64,000 nt of DNA, taken from Brevibacillus daliensis. GTDB taxonomy: Bacteria; Bacillota; Bacilli; Brevibacillales; Brevibacillaceae. Positions 25,970 through 35,250 of the stretch are shown piece by piece. The notes under the pieces were generated by a model that did not search any database, had not been told where the DNA came from, and worked only from the letters and a program-made list of their open reading frames with translations. The position numbers and the translations under genes are program-made. The stretch lies in contig NZ_JAJISB010000003.1 of NCBI RefSeq assembly GCF_021245735.1, positions 310,001 through 374,000 on the forward strand, in the 5' to 3' direction. The first letter of the stretch is position 1. The number at the start of each line of letters is the position of its first letter.

Positions 25970-26200
25970 ATGGAAGATAAACAAAGCGGTTTCCATGACT
26001 TTTTTGTCATTAAAGCAAAAGAGAATGGGGTAAACGTGATTGGATTAACAAGAGGAACAGATACACGTTTTCACCATACGGAAAAACTAGACAAGGGTGA
26101 AGTAATGCTAGCCCAGTTTACAGAACATACTTCTGCCATTAAAGTACGAGGAAAAGCAATAATCCAAACAAGACATGGGGTTATTGACACAGAAGAATAA
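25970..26200 (+). CDS. mtrB: trp RNA-binding attenuation protein TRAP
   Basis: A 76-aa TRAP subunit. The protein forms an 11-mer ring that, with bound tryptophan, wraps the trp leader RNA at (G/U)AG repeats. The core [12 protein letters not shown], [12 protein letters not shown] and [13 protein letters not shown] blocks match B. subtilis MtrB closely, including the KxKxR-type RNA-binding residues around K56-R58. AGGAGGC precedes the ATG. Its RNA target is visible in this window at 46017-46080. Confidence 0.97.
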   Translation: MEDKQSGFHDFFVIKAKENGVNVIGLTRGTDTRFHHTEKLDKGEVMLAQFTEHTSAIKVRGKAIIQTRHGVIDTEE

Positions 26201-26214
26201 AATAAGCATATGTC

Positions 26215-26242
26215 AAAAAAGTAGCGAATTGCTACTTTTTTT
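26215..26242 (+). terminator. rho-independent terminator after mtrB
   Basis: AAAAAAGTAGC pairs with GCTACTTTTTTT around a 5-base loop. Confidence 0.9.
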
Positions 26243-26467
26243 ATTTTATGCGCCTTTATTTCTTCTGTAGCAGATGCAGAAGAAACACATTTTTTGTCTG
26301 CGAACTCGTTCAGGTCCTGTAAGGAAGCGTAGACTGTCCGATACACAGAAAATGGTTGGAAAAGTGCGAAAATATCGGAATCTATTAAGGTTGATTACCT
26401 ATCATTTATTTGGTAAAGTATGGAAGGATATGATTTGAGAAAATATTCGGAATAGGTGGGTAAAAAC

Positions 26468-28090
26468 ATGAATCATAAGGGCATGCTTATGGCAATGAGT
26501 GCACTGCTGACTGCCGCTTCGCTTTTAGGCACAGGCACAGGAGCTCAGGCAAACAAGGTAGAACAAAAGCAGGTCAAGGTTGCTGATAACAAGCAGCTTC
26601 AAATCAACCTGTCGAGGGAGGTAGTATCGATGGACCCGGCCTTGGCAGAAGATGCGCAGTCGTTTACCATGGTTCGCGCTACATTTGACGGGTTGACCCG
26701 GACAGATGCAGAGGGCAAAATTGTCCCGTCGATGGCGAAAAAGATTGATGTTTCCGAAGACATGATTACATACACCTTCCACCTGCGGGACGCCAAATGG
26801 AGCAACGGAGATCCGGTAACCGCATACGACTTTGAGTATGCGTGGAAACGGGTGCTGTCTGTTGACTTGGACGCAAACTACTCCTATCAGCTTTTTCCGA
26901 TCAAAAACGCTGAAGAGGCGAATTTTGGCAAGGTAAAGATGGACGAGGTTGGTATAAAAGTGCTGGATGACAAAACTTTGCAAGTGATCCTGGAAAAGCC
27001 AACACCATATTTCCTTGAACTAACATCGTTCTCCGCCTACTATCCTGTCAATAAAAAAGTGGTAGAGAAAAACAAAGAATGGGCTTATGAGGCTAGAACC
27101 CACGTAGGCAATGGGCCGTTCAAGCTGGACAGATGGGAACACGAACAAAAGATGACACTGGTGAAAAACGAAAATTACTGGGATAAGGATGCCGTGAAGC
27201 TGGAGAGCATCGAAGGTCTGATGATAGAAGATGAGGAAGAAGCTCTTGCTCTGTTTGACAAGGGAGGTCTGGATTGGATTGGACAGCCATTGGATATATT
27301 GCCGGGCGATACGATCCCTGCCCTGAAGAAGTCCGGCAAACTGCAAAGCCATCCGCTTTCTGGTGTGTACTGGTACAAGTTCAATGTAGAACAAGCTCCG
27401 TTTAACAATGCCAAAATTCGCAAAGCATTCGCCTACGCAATCGACAGAAAGCAGATTACCGACGAAGTGTTGGGACTAGGTCAAATTCCAGCTATGTCTG
27501 TTATTCCCCCGACGATGACATTAAAGGGAGGCGGTTACTTCAAGGACAACGACAAGGAAACGGCGAAAAAGCTTCTGAAGGAGGGCATGAAGGAATTAGG
27601 CATTAACGAGCTGCCGCCGATTGCTTTATCGTTCAATACCAGCGATGCAAACAAAAAGATAGCGAATGCCGTCCAAAAGAAATGGAAGGAAACGCTTGGT
27701 GTTGATGTAAAACTGCAGAATAAAGAATGGAAAGTGCACCTGGAAGATATGCATAACGGAAACTACCAGATCGCACGCCTCGGCTGGAACTCTGATTTTA
27801 CGGACCCGATCAACTTCTTGGAGATGTTCAAGGAGAAGGAAAACGGTAACAACGATACCAGATGGGAGCACCCACAATACAAGAAGCTGCTGGATGAATC
27901 AGACAAGGAAAAAGATCCTAAAAAGCGGAAGCAGCTCTTGGCTGAGGCAGAAGCTGTCATAATAAACGAGATGCCGGTTGTGCCAATTTACTTTAACAAC
28001 AACGTATATCTAAAAAATGAAAAGCTAAATGGCTTCGTTATCGACGGTGTCGGTACGATTGATTTTAAATGGGCATATTATAAAGAATAG
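26468..28090 (+). CDS. oligopeptide ABC transporter substrate-binding protein (OppA/SBP_bac_5 type)
   Basis: A 540-aa peptide-binding protein of the OppA family, with the LREVVSMDPA opening, the TFHLRDAKWSNGDPVTAYDFEY-type region split over residues 99-125 and the VGNGPFKL signature. It has an N-terminal Sec signal (hydrophobic core residues 6-20, likely cleavage after AQA at 26-28). No lipobox cysteine is present, unusual for a Gram-positive binding protein that must stay at the membrane. No permease or ATPase gene is next to it. Codon usage looks more GC-rich than its neighbours, suggesting acquisition. ATG 26468 follows AGGTGGG. Confidence 0.9.
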   Translation: MNHKGMLMAMSALLTAASLLGTGTGAQANKVEQKQVKVADNKQLQINLSREVVSMDPALAEDAQSFTMVRATFDGLTRTDAEGKIVPSMAKKIDVSEDMITYTFHLRDAKWSNGDPVTAYDFEYAWKRVLSVDLDANYSYQLFPIKNAEEANFGKVKMDEVGIKVLDDKTLQVILEKPTPYFLELTSFSAYYPVNKKVVEKNKEWAYEARTHVGNGPFKLDRWEHEQKMTLVKNENYWDKDAVKLESIEGLMIEDEEEALALFDKGGLDWIGQPLDILPGDTIPALKKSGKLQSHPLSGVYWYKFNVEQAPFNNAKIRKAFAYAIDRKQITDEVLGLGQIPAMSVIPPTMTLKGGGYFKDNDKETAKKLLKEGMKELGINELPPIALSFNTSDANKKIANAVQKKWKETLGVDVKLQNKEWKVHLEDMHNGNYQIARLGWNSDFTDPINFLEMFKEKENGNNDTRWEHPQYKKLLDESDKEKDPKKRKQLLAEAEAVIINEMPVVPIYFNNNVYLKNEKLNGFVIDGVGTIDFKWAYYKE

Positions 28091-28092
28091 TA

Positions 28093-28132
28093 AGAAAAAC
28101 CTTCTATTGTAAAACCAGTAGAAGGTTTTTCT
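28093..28132 (+). terminator. rho-independent terminator after the oppA-like gene
   Basis: AGAAAAACCTTCTA pairs with TAGAAGGTTTTTCT, with T5 inside the descending arm. Confidence 0.9.
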
Positions 28133-28361
28133 TTCGGAAAATTTTCGCCGTTGGACTGGACAATAAACCAAGTTTTTTCAATCATACAGCGTAACCATAT
28201 CTATTGACTGAAACTGCTGCCCAAGTGTAGAATATGGAGGAAGCGAACATTTGAAAATGTTTAGAACATTTGTAAACGAAAGGTTGATACAATCGCAGCG
28301 TTGTTCCAAAAAGACCTAGTGTAGATGGGAGTTGAACATTCGCTTTTAATTTGGGTAACAA

Positions 28362-28376
28362 TTGAAAGCGTTACCA
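28362..28376 (+). promoter_or_regulatory. catabolite response element (cre) upstream of the aco genes
   Basis: TTGAAAGCGTTACCA fits the CcpA-site consensus WTGNAANCGNWNNCW at every defined position. It lies 75 bases before the 58-aa ORF and 430 bases before acoA, in a 317-base stretch with no other gene. A 7-bp palindrome AACATTT/AAATGTT is nearby (about 28247-28262). CcpA repression of acetoin use by glucose is known in B. subtilis. Confidence 0.65.
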
Positions 28377-28450
28377 ATTTGTTCAAATTAACGCAAAAAA
28401 TAGAGAAGCGGTGATCAACCTGTTGGCAACGACATTTTGGAGGAGGAGAG

Positions 28451-28627
28451 ATGGATACAATGAAGAGAGTTACTCCAGGTACAAAAGTTTATAAGTTATT
28501 TGAGGACCAACATTTTGTTTGCGAAGGAACAGAAGAAGTTTTTTTAATTTCTGTTAAAAAGCTGTCTAAAGAGGATTACCAGAAGAAATTGGATGAAAAT
28601 CCAAACTTTTTGCAATCACAAAATTAA
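28451..28627 (+). CDS. unknown small protein, 58 aa
   Basis: An unrecognised short gene: ATG 28451 behind the strong GGAGGAGGAG, stop at 28627. The product is soluble and mixed alpha/beta in appearance, with a basic N-terminus and an acidic/Lys-rich C-terminal helix (KLSKEDYQKKLDE). It lies between the cre site and the hairpin in front of acoA, so it may be the first gene of the aco transcript. No function is proposed. Confidence 0.6.
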   Translation: MDTMKRVTPGTKVYKLFEDQHFVCEGTEEVFLISVKKLSKEDYQKKLDENPNFLQSQN

Positions 28628-28729
28628 ATAAAAAATCAATATAAGTAGTTGTTGACTTATTGGAAGTAATAGAGGTAGAATAGGACTCGTAGAACAAATG
28701 TAATCATATAGAACAAATGTAAAAGGGCT

Positions 28730-28780
28730 GCGGGCCGGATGCTTTTTCTCTGAGAAGCGTTCGGTCCGTTTTGTTTTTTT
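28730..28780 (+). terminator. rho-independent terminator or attenuator before acoA
   Basis: A long stem CGGGCCGGATGCT/AGCGTTCGGTCCG with several G-U pairs, followed by TTTTGTTTTTTT, ending 26 bases before the acoA start. A 14-base direct repeat TAGAACAAATGTAA stands just before it (from about 28690). Confidence 0.8.
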
Positions 28781-28805
28781 ACAGACATTGATAGGAGGGT
28801 GCAGT

Positions 28806-29792
28806 ATGACTGTTGCTTGGAAATTGCCAGAAATGGTTACCGAGGAGAAATTAATCGAGTTGTATCATCAAATGTGGGTTATTCGCTTCTTTGATGAGAA
28901 AGTGGATGAGTTTTTTGCCAAAGGTATGATTCACGGAACAACGCATCTATGCGTAGGACAAGAGGCTACTGCTGCTGGTGTAGGTGCACTTCTTACAAAA
29001 GAAGATAAAATTACAGGTACTCACCGCGGACATGGACAATGTATCGCCAAAGGTGCAGAAGCAAGCCGTATGATGGCTGAGTTGTTCGGTCGTGCTACCG
29101 GATATTGTAAAGGTAAAGGTGGCTCCATGCACATCGCCGACTTGGAAACAGGTAACCTTGGTGCGAATGGTATCGTAGGTGGCGGTATTCCAATCGCAGT
29201 AGGAGCAGCACTTACTTCTAAAATGAAAAATTTAGGATACGTTACTGTCAGTTACTTTGGAGATGGAGCAAGTAATGAAGGTAGCTTCCATGAAGCTGTT
29301 AACATGGCTTCCATTTGGAATCTTCCGGTTATTTTCTTCTGTGAAAACAACCAATACGGAATGTCCGGCCCTGTAAAAGAAATGGTTAACATTGAAAATA
29401 TAGCTGATCGCGCTGTTGGATACGGAATCCCAGGCGTGGTTGTAGATGGTAATAACATTTTTGACGTTATGCTTGCAACTGAAGAAGCTGTAAATCGTGC
29501 AAAACGTGGCGAAGGTCCAACACTAATCGAAGCTAAAACATATCGTTATAAAGGTCATTCTAAGAGTGATGGTAAAAAATACCGTACTCGCGAAGAGGAA
29601 ATGGACTGGAGAAAGAACCGCGATTGCATCCAATTCCTTGAAAAAGCACTTATCGAAAAAGGCCTAATTACAGTAGAGAAAGCAAGAGAGCTTGAAGCAG
29701 ATGCAAAGAAAGTAATTGAAGATGCTGTTGAGTTCGCTTTAAATAGCCCGCATCCATCAATGGATACCCTAGAAGAAGACGTATACGCATAA
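28806..29792 (+). CDS. acoA: acetoin/2-oxoacid dehydrogenase E1 alpha subunit
   Basis: A 328-aa thiamine-diphosphate-dependent E1 alpha subunit. The sequence follows B. subtilis AcoA very closely, e.g. KIxGTHRGHGQ, GRATGYCKGKGGSMH and the TPP/Mg motif GDGASNEGSFHEA...ENN. AcoA with AcoB cleaves acetoin to acetaldehyde and an acetyl unit passed to the lipoyl E2. ATG 28806 is preceded by AGGAGGG. It is the first gene of acoA-acoB-acoC-lpdA. A branched-chain or pyruvate E1 is the alternative, but the close AcoA match favours acetoin. Confidence 0.9.
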   Translation: MTVAWKLPEMVTEEKLIELYHQMWVIRFFDEKVDEFFAKGMIHGTTHLCVGQEATAAGVGALLTKEDKITGTHRGHGQCIAKGAEASRMMAELFGRATGYCKGKGGSMHIADLETGNLGANGIVGGGIPIAVGAALTSKMKNLGYVTVSYFGDGASNEGSFHEAVNMASIWNLPVIFFCENNQYGMSGPVKEMVNIENIADRAVGYGIPGVVVDGNNIFDVMLATEEAVNRAKRGEGPTLIEAKTYRYKGHSKSDGKKYRTREEEMDWRKNRDCIQFLEKALIEKGLITVEKARELEADAKKVIEDAVEFALNSPHPSMDTLEEDVYA

Positions 29793-29822
29793 AGGATATG
29801 GAGAAAGGAAGGTAACGAGGAC

Positions 29823-30806
29823 ATGAGAGAAATCACCTATTTAGAAGCTGTACGTGAAGCAATGAGCCAAGAAATGCGCATCAATGAAGACGTATTTATC
29901 ATGGGGGAAGATATTGGGGTATACGGGGGAGCATTTGGTGTAACTCGCGGAATGATTGAAGAATTCGGTCCTGAACGAGTTCGTATCACTCCTATCTCTG
30001 AAGCAGCGATTGCTGGTGCATCTGTAGGTGCAGCGATGACTGGTATGAGACCAATCATGGAACTTCAATTCTCTGACTTTATTACAATTGCAATGGACCA
30101 ATTAGTTAACCAAGCTGCGAAAAACCGTTATATGTTCGGTGGTAAAGGTAAAGTTCCGATGGTTGTTCGCACACCATCTGGTTCTGGTACTGGAGCAGCA
30201 GCTCAACATACACAAAGCTTGGAAGCTTGGGTTGCACACGTTCCAGGGTTGAAAGTAGTCCAACCTTCCACTGCTTATGATGCAAAAGGTTTGTTAAAAG
30301 CCGCAATGGATGACGATAATCCGGTTGTGTTCTATGAACATAAATTACTATATAAAGCTTCTGGTGAAGTTCCAGAAGAGCAATACTCGATTCCACTAGG
30401 TGTTGCAGATGTTAAACGTGAAGGTACAGATGTAACGATTGTTGCTACAGCGATCATGGTACATAAAGCGCTGGAAGCAGCGGCTGAACTAGAAAAAGAA
30501 GGAATTTCTGTAGAGGTAATTGATCCTCGCACCCTTGTTCCATTAGATACAGAAACCATCATTAAATCCGTGAAGAAAACAGGTAAATGTATCGTTGTGC
30601 ATGAAGCGGTTAAGTTCGGTGGATTTGGTGGAGAAATTGCAAGTATCATTGCTGAGAGTGAAGCATTTGACTATTTGGATGCACCGATTCGTCGTTTAGG
30701 TGCTCTATGGATCCCAATGCCATACCATCCTGAAATGGAAAAAGCAGCGATTCCACAAGTTCCAGATATCATTCAAGCAGTTAAAGATACAGTGGCATTT
30801 CGCTAA
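29823..30806 (+). CDS. acoB: acetoin/2-oxoacid dehydrogenase E1 beta subunit
   Basis: A 327-aa transketolase-like E1 beta subunit, with [14 protein letters not shown] near the N-terminus, the PISEAAIAG block, QFSDFI and the C-terminal [10 protein letters not shown] motif. It forms the heterotetrameric E1 with the product of the gene 30 bases upstream. AGGAAGG precedes the ATG. Length is a little shorter than B. subtilis AcoB (342 aa). Confidence 0.9.
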   Translation: MREITYLEAVREAMSQEMRINEDVFIMGEDIGVYGGAFGVTRGMIEEFGPERVRITPISEAAIAGASVGAAMTGMRPIMELQFSDFITIAMDQLVNQAAKNRYMFGGKGKVPMVVRTPSGSGTGAAAQHTQSLEAWVAHVPGLKVVQPSTAYDAKGLLKAAMDDDNPVVFYEHKLLYKASGEVPEEQYSIPLGVADVKREGTDVTIVATAIMVHKALEAAAELEKEGISVEVIDPRTLVPLDTETIIKSVKKTGKCIVVHEAVKFGGFGGEIASIIAESEAFDYLDAPIRRLGALWIPMPYHPEMEKAAIPQVPDIIQAVKDTVAFR

Positions 30807-30821
30807 GAGGGGGAGAAACTG

Positions 30822-32150
30822 ATGGCAACAGAAGTTTTCATGCCGAAACTGAGCATGACCATGGAAACTGGTACGATCCTACAATGGTTTAAGCAAGAGG
30901 GCGATGAGGTAGAAGAAGGCGATCTCCTTCTTGAGGTTATGACCGACAAGATCAATATCGAAGTAGAGGCATATGCTTCAGGTACCTTGCTGAAAACATA
31001 TTATGAAGAGAACGCTGTTGTTCCTGTTCAAGCAATCATTGGTTATATCGGGAACGAAGGGGAAAACGTTCCTGACGCAGCTCCACCAGTAGAAGGTGCG
31101 AGTGAAGCACCTGCCCCTGTGGCTCTTGAAGAGGAAACAGAGGAAACTGCTGAAGCGGCTACTGAATATCAAGCAAACGGTGAAAAAGTTCGTGCGACTC
31201 CAGCTGCAAAACGTTTGGCGAAAGATAAAAATGTATCTTTACAAGAAGTATCAGGACGTGGAGCAAATGGTCGTATTCATAAAGTAGATGTAGAAGAGTT
31301 CGTGAAAAGCGGTCCTAAAGCAACACCGCTTGCTAAAAAAGTTGCTGCTGGAAATGGAGTCGATCTTGCATGTGTACAAGGTACAGGTGCAAACGGCAAA
31401 ATCACAAAAGGTGATGTATTAGGTGCTGGTTCCACACAACAAGTTGCAGCTCCAACAAGCGAACCAAGACGTGTGAAAATGGATGGAATGCGTAAGGTCA
31501 TTGCTGATCGTATGTGTCAAAGCGCGTACACAGCTCCTCATGTAACCATGGGTACAGAAGTAGATATGACCAATGCAATTCAAGTCCGCAATGCCCTACT
31601 GCCAATTATCGAAAAAGAAACAGGCTATCGCCTATCTTATACAGAGATCATCATGAAAGCAGTAGCGTACGCGCTTCGCAAGCATCCTGAGATCAATGTG
31701 TCGCTTGAGGGTGATTACATTGTTTATAAAAATGAAATCAACACAGGTCTAGCTGTATCTGTTCCAAACGGCCTGCTCGTTCCTGTTGTGAAAAATGCTG
31801 ATCAAAAAGGCTTGGCAGCACTTACAGCAGAATGTAAGGAACTTGGCAGGGCAGCTCGTGAAAGTAAACTTCTACCTGCAAATATGCAAGGCGGTACTTT
31901 TACAATTAGTAATGTTGGTATGTACGAAGTTGACATGTTTACTCCGATTATTAACCAACCTGAATCTGCAATCTTGGGTGTAGGTCGTATTGCGGAGAAA
32001 GCGATCGGAGTAAATGGCGAATTGAAACTTCGCCCAATGATGACTTTAAGTCTGTCCTTCGATCACCGGATCATCGATGGATCACCAGCCGCAGCATTCT
32101 TACAAACCGTAAAACGTTCACTTGAAGAACCATATCAGTTACTAGTTTAG
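30822..32150 (+). CDS. acoC: dihydrolipoamide acetyltransferase E2
   Basis: A 442-aa E2 core protein. It has an N-terminal lipoyl domain with the lipoylated lysine K43 in MTDKI, an Ala/Pro/Glu linker, then two consecutive peripheral-subunit-binding domains (about residues 123-160 and 165-198). The catalytic domain ends in SFDHRIIDG, which holds the catalytic histidine and aspartate. It carries the acetyl group from E1 to CoA. Two E1/E3-binding domains instead of one explain why it is longer than B. subtilis AcoC (about 398 aa). A GAGGGGGAG ribosome site precedes it. Confidence 0.92.
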   Translation: MATEVFMPKLSMTMETGTILQWFKQEGDEVEEGDLLLEVMTDKINIEVEAYASGTLLKTYYEENAVVPVQAIIGYIGNEGENVPDAAPPVEGASEAPAPVALEEETEETAEAATEYQANGEKVRATPAAKRLAKDKNVSLQEVSGRGANGRIHKVDVEEFVKSGPKATPLAKKVAAGNGVDLACVQGTGANGKITKGDVLGAGSTQQVAAPTSEPRRVKMDGMRKVIADRMCQSAYTAPHVTMGTEVDMTNAIQVRNALLPIIEKETGYRLSYTEIIMKAVAYALRKHPEINVSLEGDYIVYKNEINTGLAVSVPNGLLVPVVKNADQKGLAALTAECKELGRAARESKLLPANMQGGTFTISNVGMYEVDMFTPIINQPESAILGVGRIAEKAIGVNGELKLRPMMTLSLSFDHRIIDGSPAAAFLQTVKRSLEEPYQLLV

Positions 32151-32161
32151 GAGGAACAAGC

Positions 32162-33541
32162 ATGAAAACCTACGATATCGTCGTAATTGGTGGAGGACCA
32201 GGTGGTTACGTCGCAGCTATCCGTGCTTCCAAAGAAGGGAAAAAAGTAGCACTGGTAGAACAAGGACATCTGGGCGGCACTTGCTTGAATCGTGGTTGTA
32301 TTCCTTCAAAAGCTCTCTTGAAGCATGCAGAAGTGATTCATACGATCCGTGATGCTTCCAAATACGGGGTAGAGGTGGGAGACATGACTTTCTCCCTTTC
32401 TAAAATGATGGACCGCAAAAATCAGGTAATTAACACGTTGCGTGGTGGTATCCAAGCATTGTTACGTGGAGGTAAAATAGACCTGTATGAAGGAAAAGGT
32501 TCCGTGCAACCTGATAAAACGGTAAAAGTAATTGGTGAAAAGGAAGAAACCATTCAAGGAACCTCGATCATTGTGGCTACTGGTTCTTTCCCAACCATTC
32601 CACCAATTGAAGGCTTGGATAAAATCTCGTATCTTACTAGTGATGACGTATTTGATATCACAGAAATTCCTGAATCTATTGCGATCATCGGTGGTGGAGT
32701 TATCGGTGTTGAGTTTGCCAGTATTTTTGAAAGCTTAGGCACAAATGTAACAATTGTGGAGATGGCAGATCGCATCGTACCTAGTGAAGATCCAGCTGCA
32801 TCTCAATTGCTGACAAAAACACTACGCAAAAACAAGATTACGATTCTGACAAGCACGAAGGTAACTGCATTCAAAGAAGAAGCTGACAAAAAAATCGTAG
32901 TGATTCAGGATGAAATGGGAGCAAATAAGGAATTGGCTGTTTCAGCTGTCCTTGTAGCAATTGGTCGTTCTCCTAACCACTCTGCAACAGAAGCACTTAC
33001 CTTGCAGAAGGATGGTAAATTCATTAAAGTAAATGAAAAACTGGAGACAAGTCAATCAGGTATTTATGCAATCGGTGATGTTATTGGTAACTGGCAACTG
33101 GCGCATGTTGCTAGTGCAGAAGGCATGGTTGCTGCTCAAAATGCGGCTGGCCTAAACAAAATAATGGATTATCGAATTGTGCCGCGTTGCATCTATACTT
33201 CTCCGGAGATTGCTAGTGTAGGTCTGACAGAAGCTCAGGCAAAAGAACAAGGATATCAAGTGAAAACGGCAACGTATCAACTTGCTGTAAATGGTAAAGC
33301 ACTGGCAAGTGACCATCGCGAAGGTTTTGTAAAAATCATTGCCGACAAGGAATATGGCGAGATCCTCGGTGCTCTTCTTGTAGGACCGCATGTAACGGAT
33401 ATGATTTCTCAAATATCTTCCTACATGCAGCTTGAAGGTACAGTTGAAGAAATGGCGGAATTGATTTTTCCACACCCTACCATTTCTGAAACACTGATGG
33501 AAGCAGCGAATGATTGGCTAGGAAAAGGTATTCATTCCTAG
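32162..33541 (+). CDS. lpdA: dihydrolipoyl dehydrogenase E3
   Basis: A 459-aa FAD-dependent E3 that reoxidises dihydrolipoyl groups with NAD. The FAD motif GGGPGG is near the N-terminus. The redox pair CLNRGC lies in GGTCLNRGCIPSK. The NAD motif is GGGVIG, and the C-terminal active base is in the HPTISE motif. AGGAGGAAC precedes the ATG. It is the last gene of the aco operon (acoL in B. subtilis) and is followed by a strong terminator. Confidence 0.95.
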   Translation: MKTYDIVVIGGGPGGYVAAIRASKEGKKVALVEQGHLGGTCLNRGCIPSKALLKHAEVIHTIRDASKYGVEVGDMTFSLSKMMDRKNQVINTLRGGIQALLRGGKIDLYEGKGSVQPDKTVKVIGEKEETIQGTSIIVATGSFPTIPPIEGLDKISYLTSDDVFDITEIPESIAIIGGGVIGVEFASIFESLGTNVTIVEMADRIVPSEDPAASQLLTKTLRKNKITILTSTKVTAFKEEADKKIVVIQDEMGANKELAVSAVLVAIGRSPNHSATEALTLQKDGKFIKVNEKLETSQSGIYAIGDVIGNWQLAHVASAEGMVAAQNAAGLNKIMDYRIVPRCIYTSPEIASVGLTEAQAKEQGYQVKTATYQLAVNGKALASDHREGFVKIIADKEYGEILGALLVGPHVTDMISQISSYMQLEGTVEEMAELIFPHPTISETLMEAANDWLGKGIHS

Positions 33542-33556
33542 GCAATTTTGACAACA

Positions 33557-33592
33557 AGAACTGGGGAGCAAATATATCCCCAGTTCTTTTTC
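33557..33592 (+). terminator. rho-independent terminator after lpdA
   Basis: GAACTGGGGA pairs with TCCCCAGTTC around a 9-base loop, followed by a T tract. Confidence 0.9.
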
Positions 33593-33655
33593 TTCGCTAA
33601 AGGTTCGTTTGTTAGTATAATAGTATGGAAATCATAAAAGAAGTGAGGTGAGCAA

Positions 33656-34621
33656 ATGGATTGGACAGAAAAAAGAGAACTTGTGCGTGTCTCTAAGTTG
33701 TATTATTTTCAAGGATTAACACAAGCAGATATCGCAAAAAAAATTGGAGTATCGCGCCCCGTTATCTCCAAATTGCTCCAGAAAGCAAAAGATGCGGGTA
33801 TCGTTGAGATAATTATTAAGGATGAAACAGTAAATGTCGTAGAAATTGAACAACAGCTAGAATCTCTCTTTTCATTAGAGGAGGCTATTGTCGTTCCTGC
33901 GAGTGGAATAGATAATCAGGACATTGTAAAACAGCTAGTAGCGAAGGAAGCCGCTATTCATCTGTCTAAATTAGCTAAGAATGTGAAAAGCATTGGTCTA
34001 TCTTGGGGAACAACCCTGTATCATATGGTAAATGAGTATCCGTATCAAAGGAATCCAGAACTTACCGTGTATCCGTTAGTAGGAGGTACGGGACGCAGAT
34101 TTGTAGAGATCCACTCCAATCAATTAGCGTTTGAACTATCAAAACGAATGGGAGCAAAATGTCAGTTTTTATATGCACCTGCTTTGGTAGAAACAGTTGA
34201 ATTAAAGGAACAGATGTTGCAAAATGAATCCATACATGAGCTACTTGATGAAATCAAGAGTGTAGATATTGCCTTACTCGGGATTGGAAATATTGAAAAT
34301 TCCACTTTGCTAAGCATGGGATACATGAAAGATAGTGAGATTGAAGAGCTAAGAAGGCATAAAGCAATTGGTGACATTGGTTCCAGATTTATTGATGAAC
34401 ACGGCAATCTGATTGATATTCCGATTAATAATCGAGTCATCGGTGTTGATTGTGAAGATCTACGAGACATTCCTTGTGTAATCGCCCTTACTTCCGGAAG
34501 GGAAAAAGTTAGAGCAATAGCAGCTGCATTACGCGGAGGATATTTTCATAAGTTGTTCATTGATGAACATACGGCCAGAGATCTGGTTGAATTAGTTCAA
34601 TCGCAAGCCTTAGTAAAGTAA
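33656..34621 (+). CDS. SorC/DeoR-family sugar-binding transcription regulator
   Basis: A 321-aa regulator. An N-terminal helix-turn-helix (about residues 20-55, QADIAKKIGVSRPVISKLL) is followed by a SorC-type effector-binding domain with the GLSWGTTL and LVGGTG phosphate-binding loops. The family usually responds to phosphorylated sugars. GTGAGGTGAG precedes the ATG. It lies 115 bases after the aco operon in the same direction, so control of that operon is plausible. It would differ from B. subtilis, where AcoR, a sigma-54 activator, does this. Confidence 0.88.
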   Translation: MDWTEKRELVRVSKLYYFQGLTQADIAKKIGVSRPVISKLLQKAKDAGIVEIIIKDETVNVVEIEQQLESLFSLEEAIVVPASGIDNQDIVKQLVAKEAAIHLSKLAKNVKSIGLSWGTTLYHMVNEYPYQRNPELTVYPLVGGTGRRFVEIHSNQLAFELSKRMGAKCQFLYAPALVETVELKEQMLQNESIHELLDEIKSVDIALLGIGNIENSTLLSMGYMKDSEIEELRRHKAIGDIGSRFIDEHGNLIDIPINNRVIGVDCEDLRDIPCVIALTSGREKVRAIAAALRGGYFHKLFIDEHTARDLVELVQSQALVK

Positions 34622-34663
34622 TCTATAAAGAAGTTAGTATCTGTCATGAAGGGGGTTGGACGT

Positions 34664-35035
34664 ATGAAGGAGACGGCAATTGAAACGGAGTTGTATTGCA
34701 TGACGTGTCTTGGGCAAGCTCCCCATACGGTTATTTATGTCAATGATATTTTGTACAAAGTAACATGTGAGCAATGCGGAAAAGAAAGTGTCATGGAACC
34801 TGATTTAATTAAAGAGATCTATACCCAGTATGTCGATCGAATTATTTCCAAGCCACATCGTATTACGCAAGAGTTCCGGGAAGATTTAAGCCATTTTATT
34901 TCCACACTCCCTTATCGAGTCATTAGTAAACCGTATCGAACCTATCAGGAATTTAGCGGTATATTTCACTACAGAAAAAAAGCATCTGGGTGGAATTCAA
35001 CCAGATCTATTCAAAGTAATAAAGAAGATGAATAG
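34664..35035 (+). CDS. small CxxC zinc-finger-like protein (bh protein type)
   Basis: A 123-aa protein with two CxxC pairs (CMTC and CEQC, about residues 12-15 and 34-37). This suggests a zinc ribbon in the N-terminal third, followed by a basic helical region containing RVISKPYR and ITQEF. It matches what I recall of the small Bacillales family called bh protein; its function is unknown. ATG 34664 is chosen with GGGGGTTGG upstream. It follows the SorC-type gene closely. Confidence 0.65.
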   Translation: MKETAIETELYCMTCLGQAPHTVIYVNDILYKVTCEQCGKESVMEPDLIKEIYTQYVDRIISKPHRITQEFREDLSHFISTLPYRVISKPYRTYQEFSGIFHYRKKASGWNSTRSIQSNKEDE

Positions 35036-35250
35036 TTGTCATTCAAAATGTAAAAGGATAACCTGGAAGCTCACGCTGCTGGGTTTTTTACATGTCCACT
35101 TGCAAAAAATCTGTCGAGGAGAGAACGGTTTCTTTGAGCCGAACTCTGAAAAAGGAGTTCTTTCTGTAAGAAGAACACAAGCTTTTTTCTGCTACATTGG
35201 TATAGCTTTTCCATCTCATTTGTAAAATGAGTAGGAAAGGAGGAATGGTC

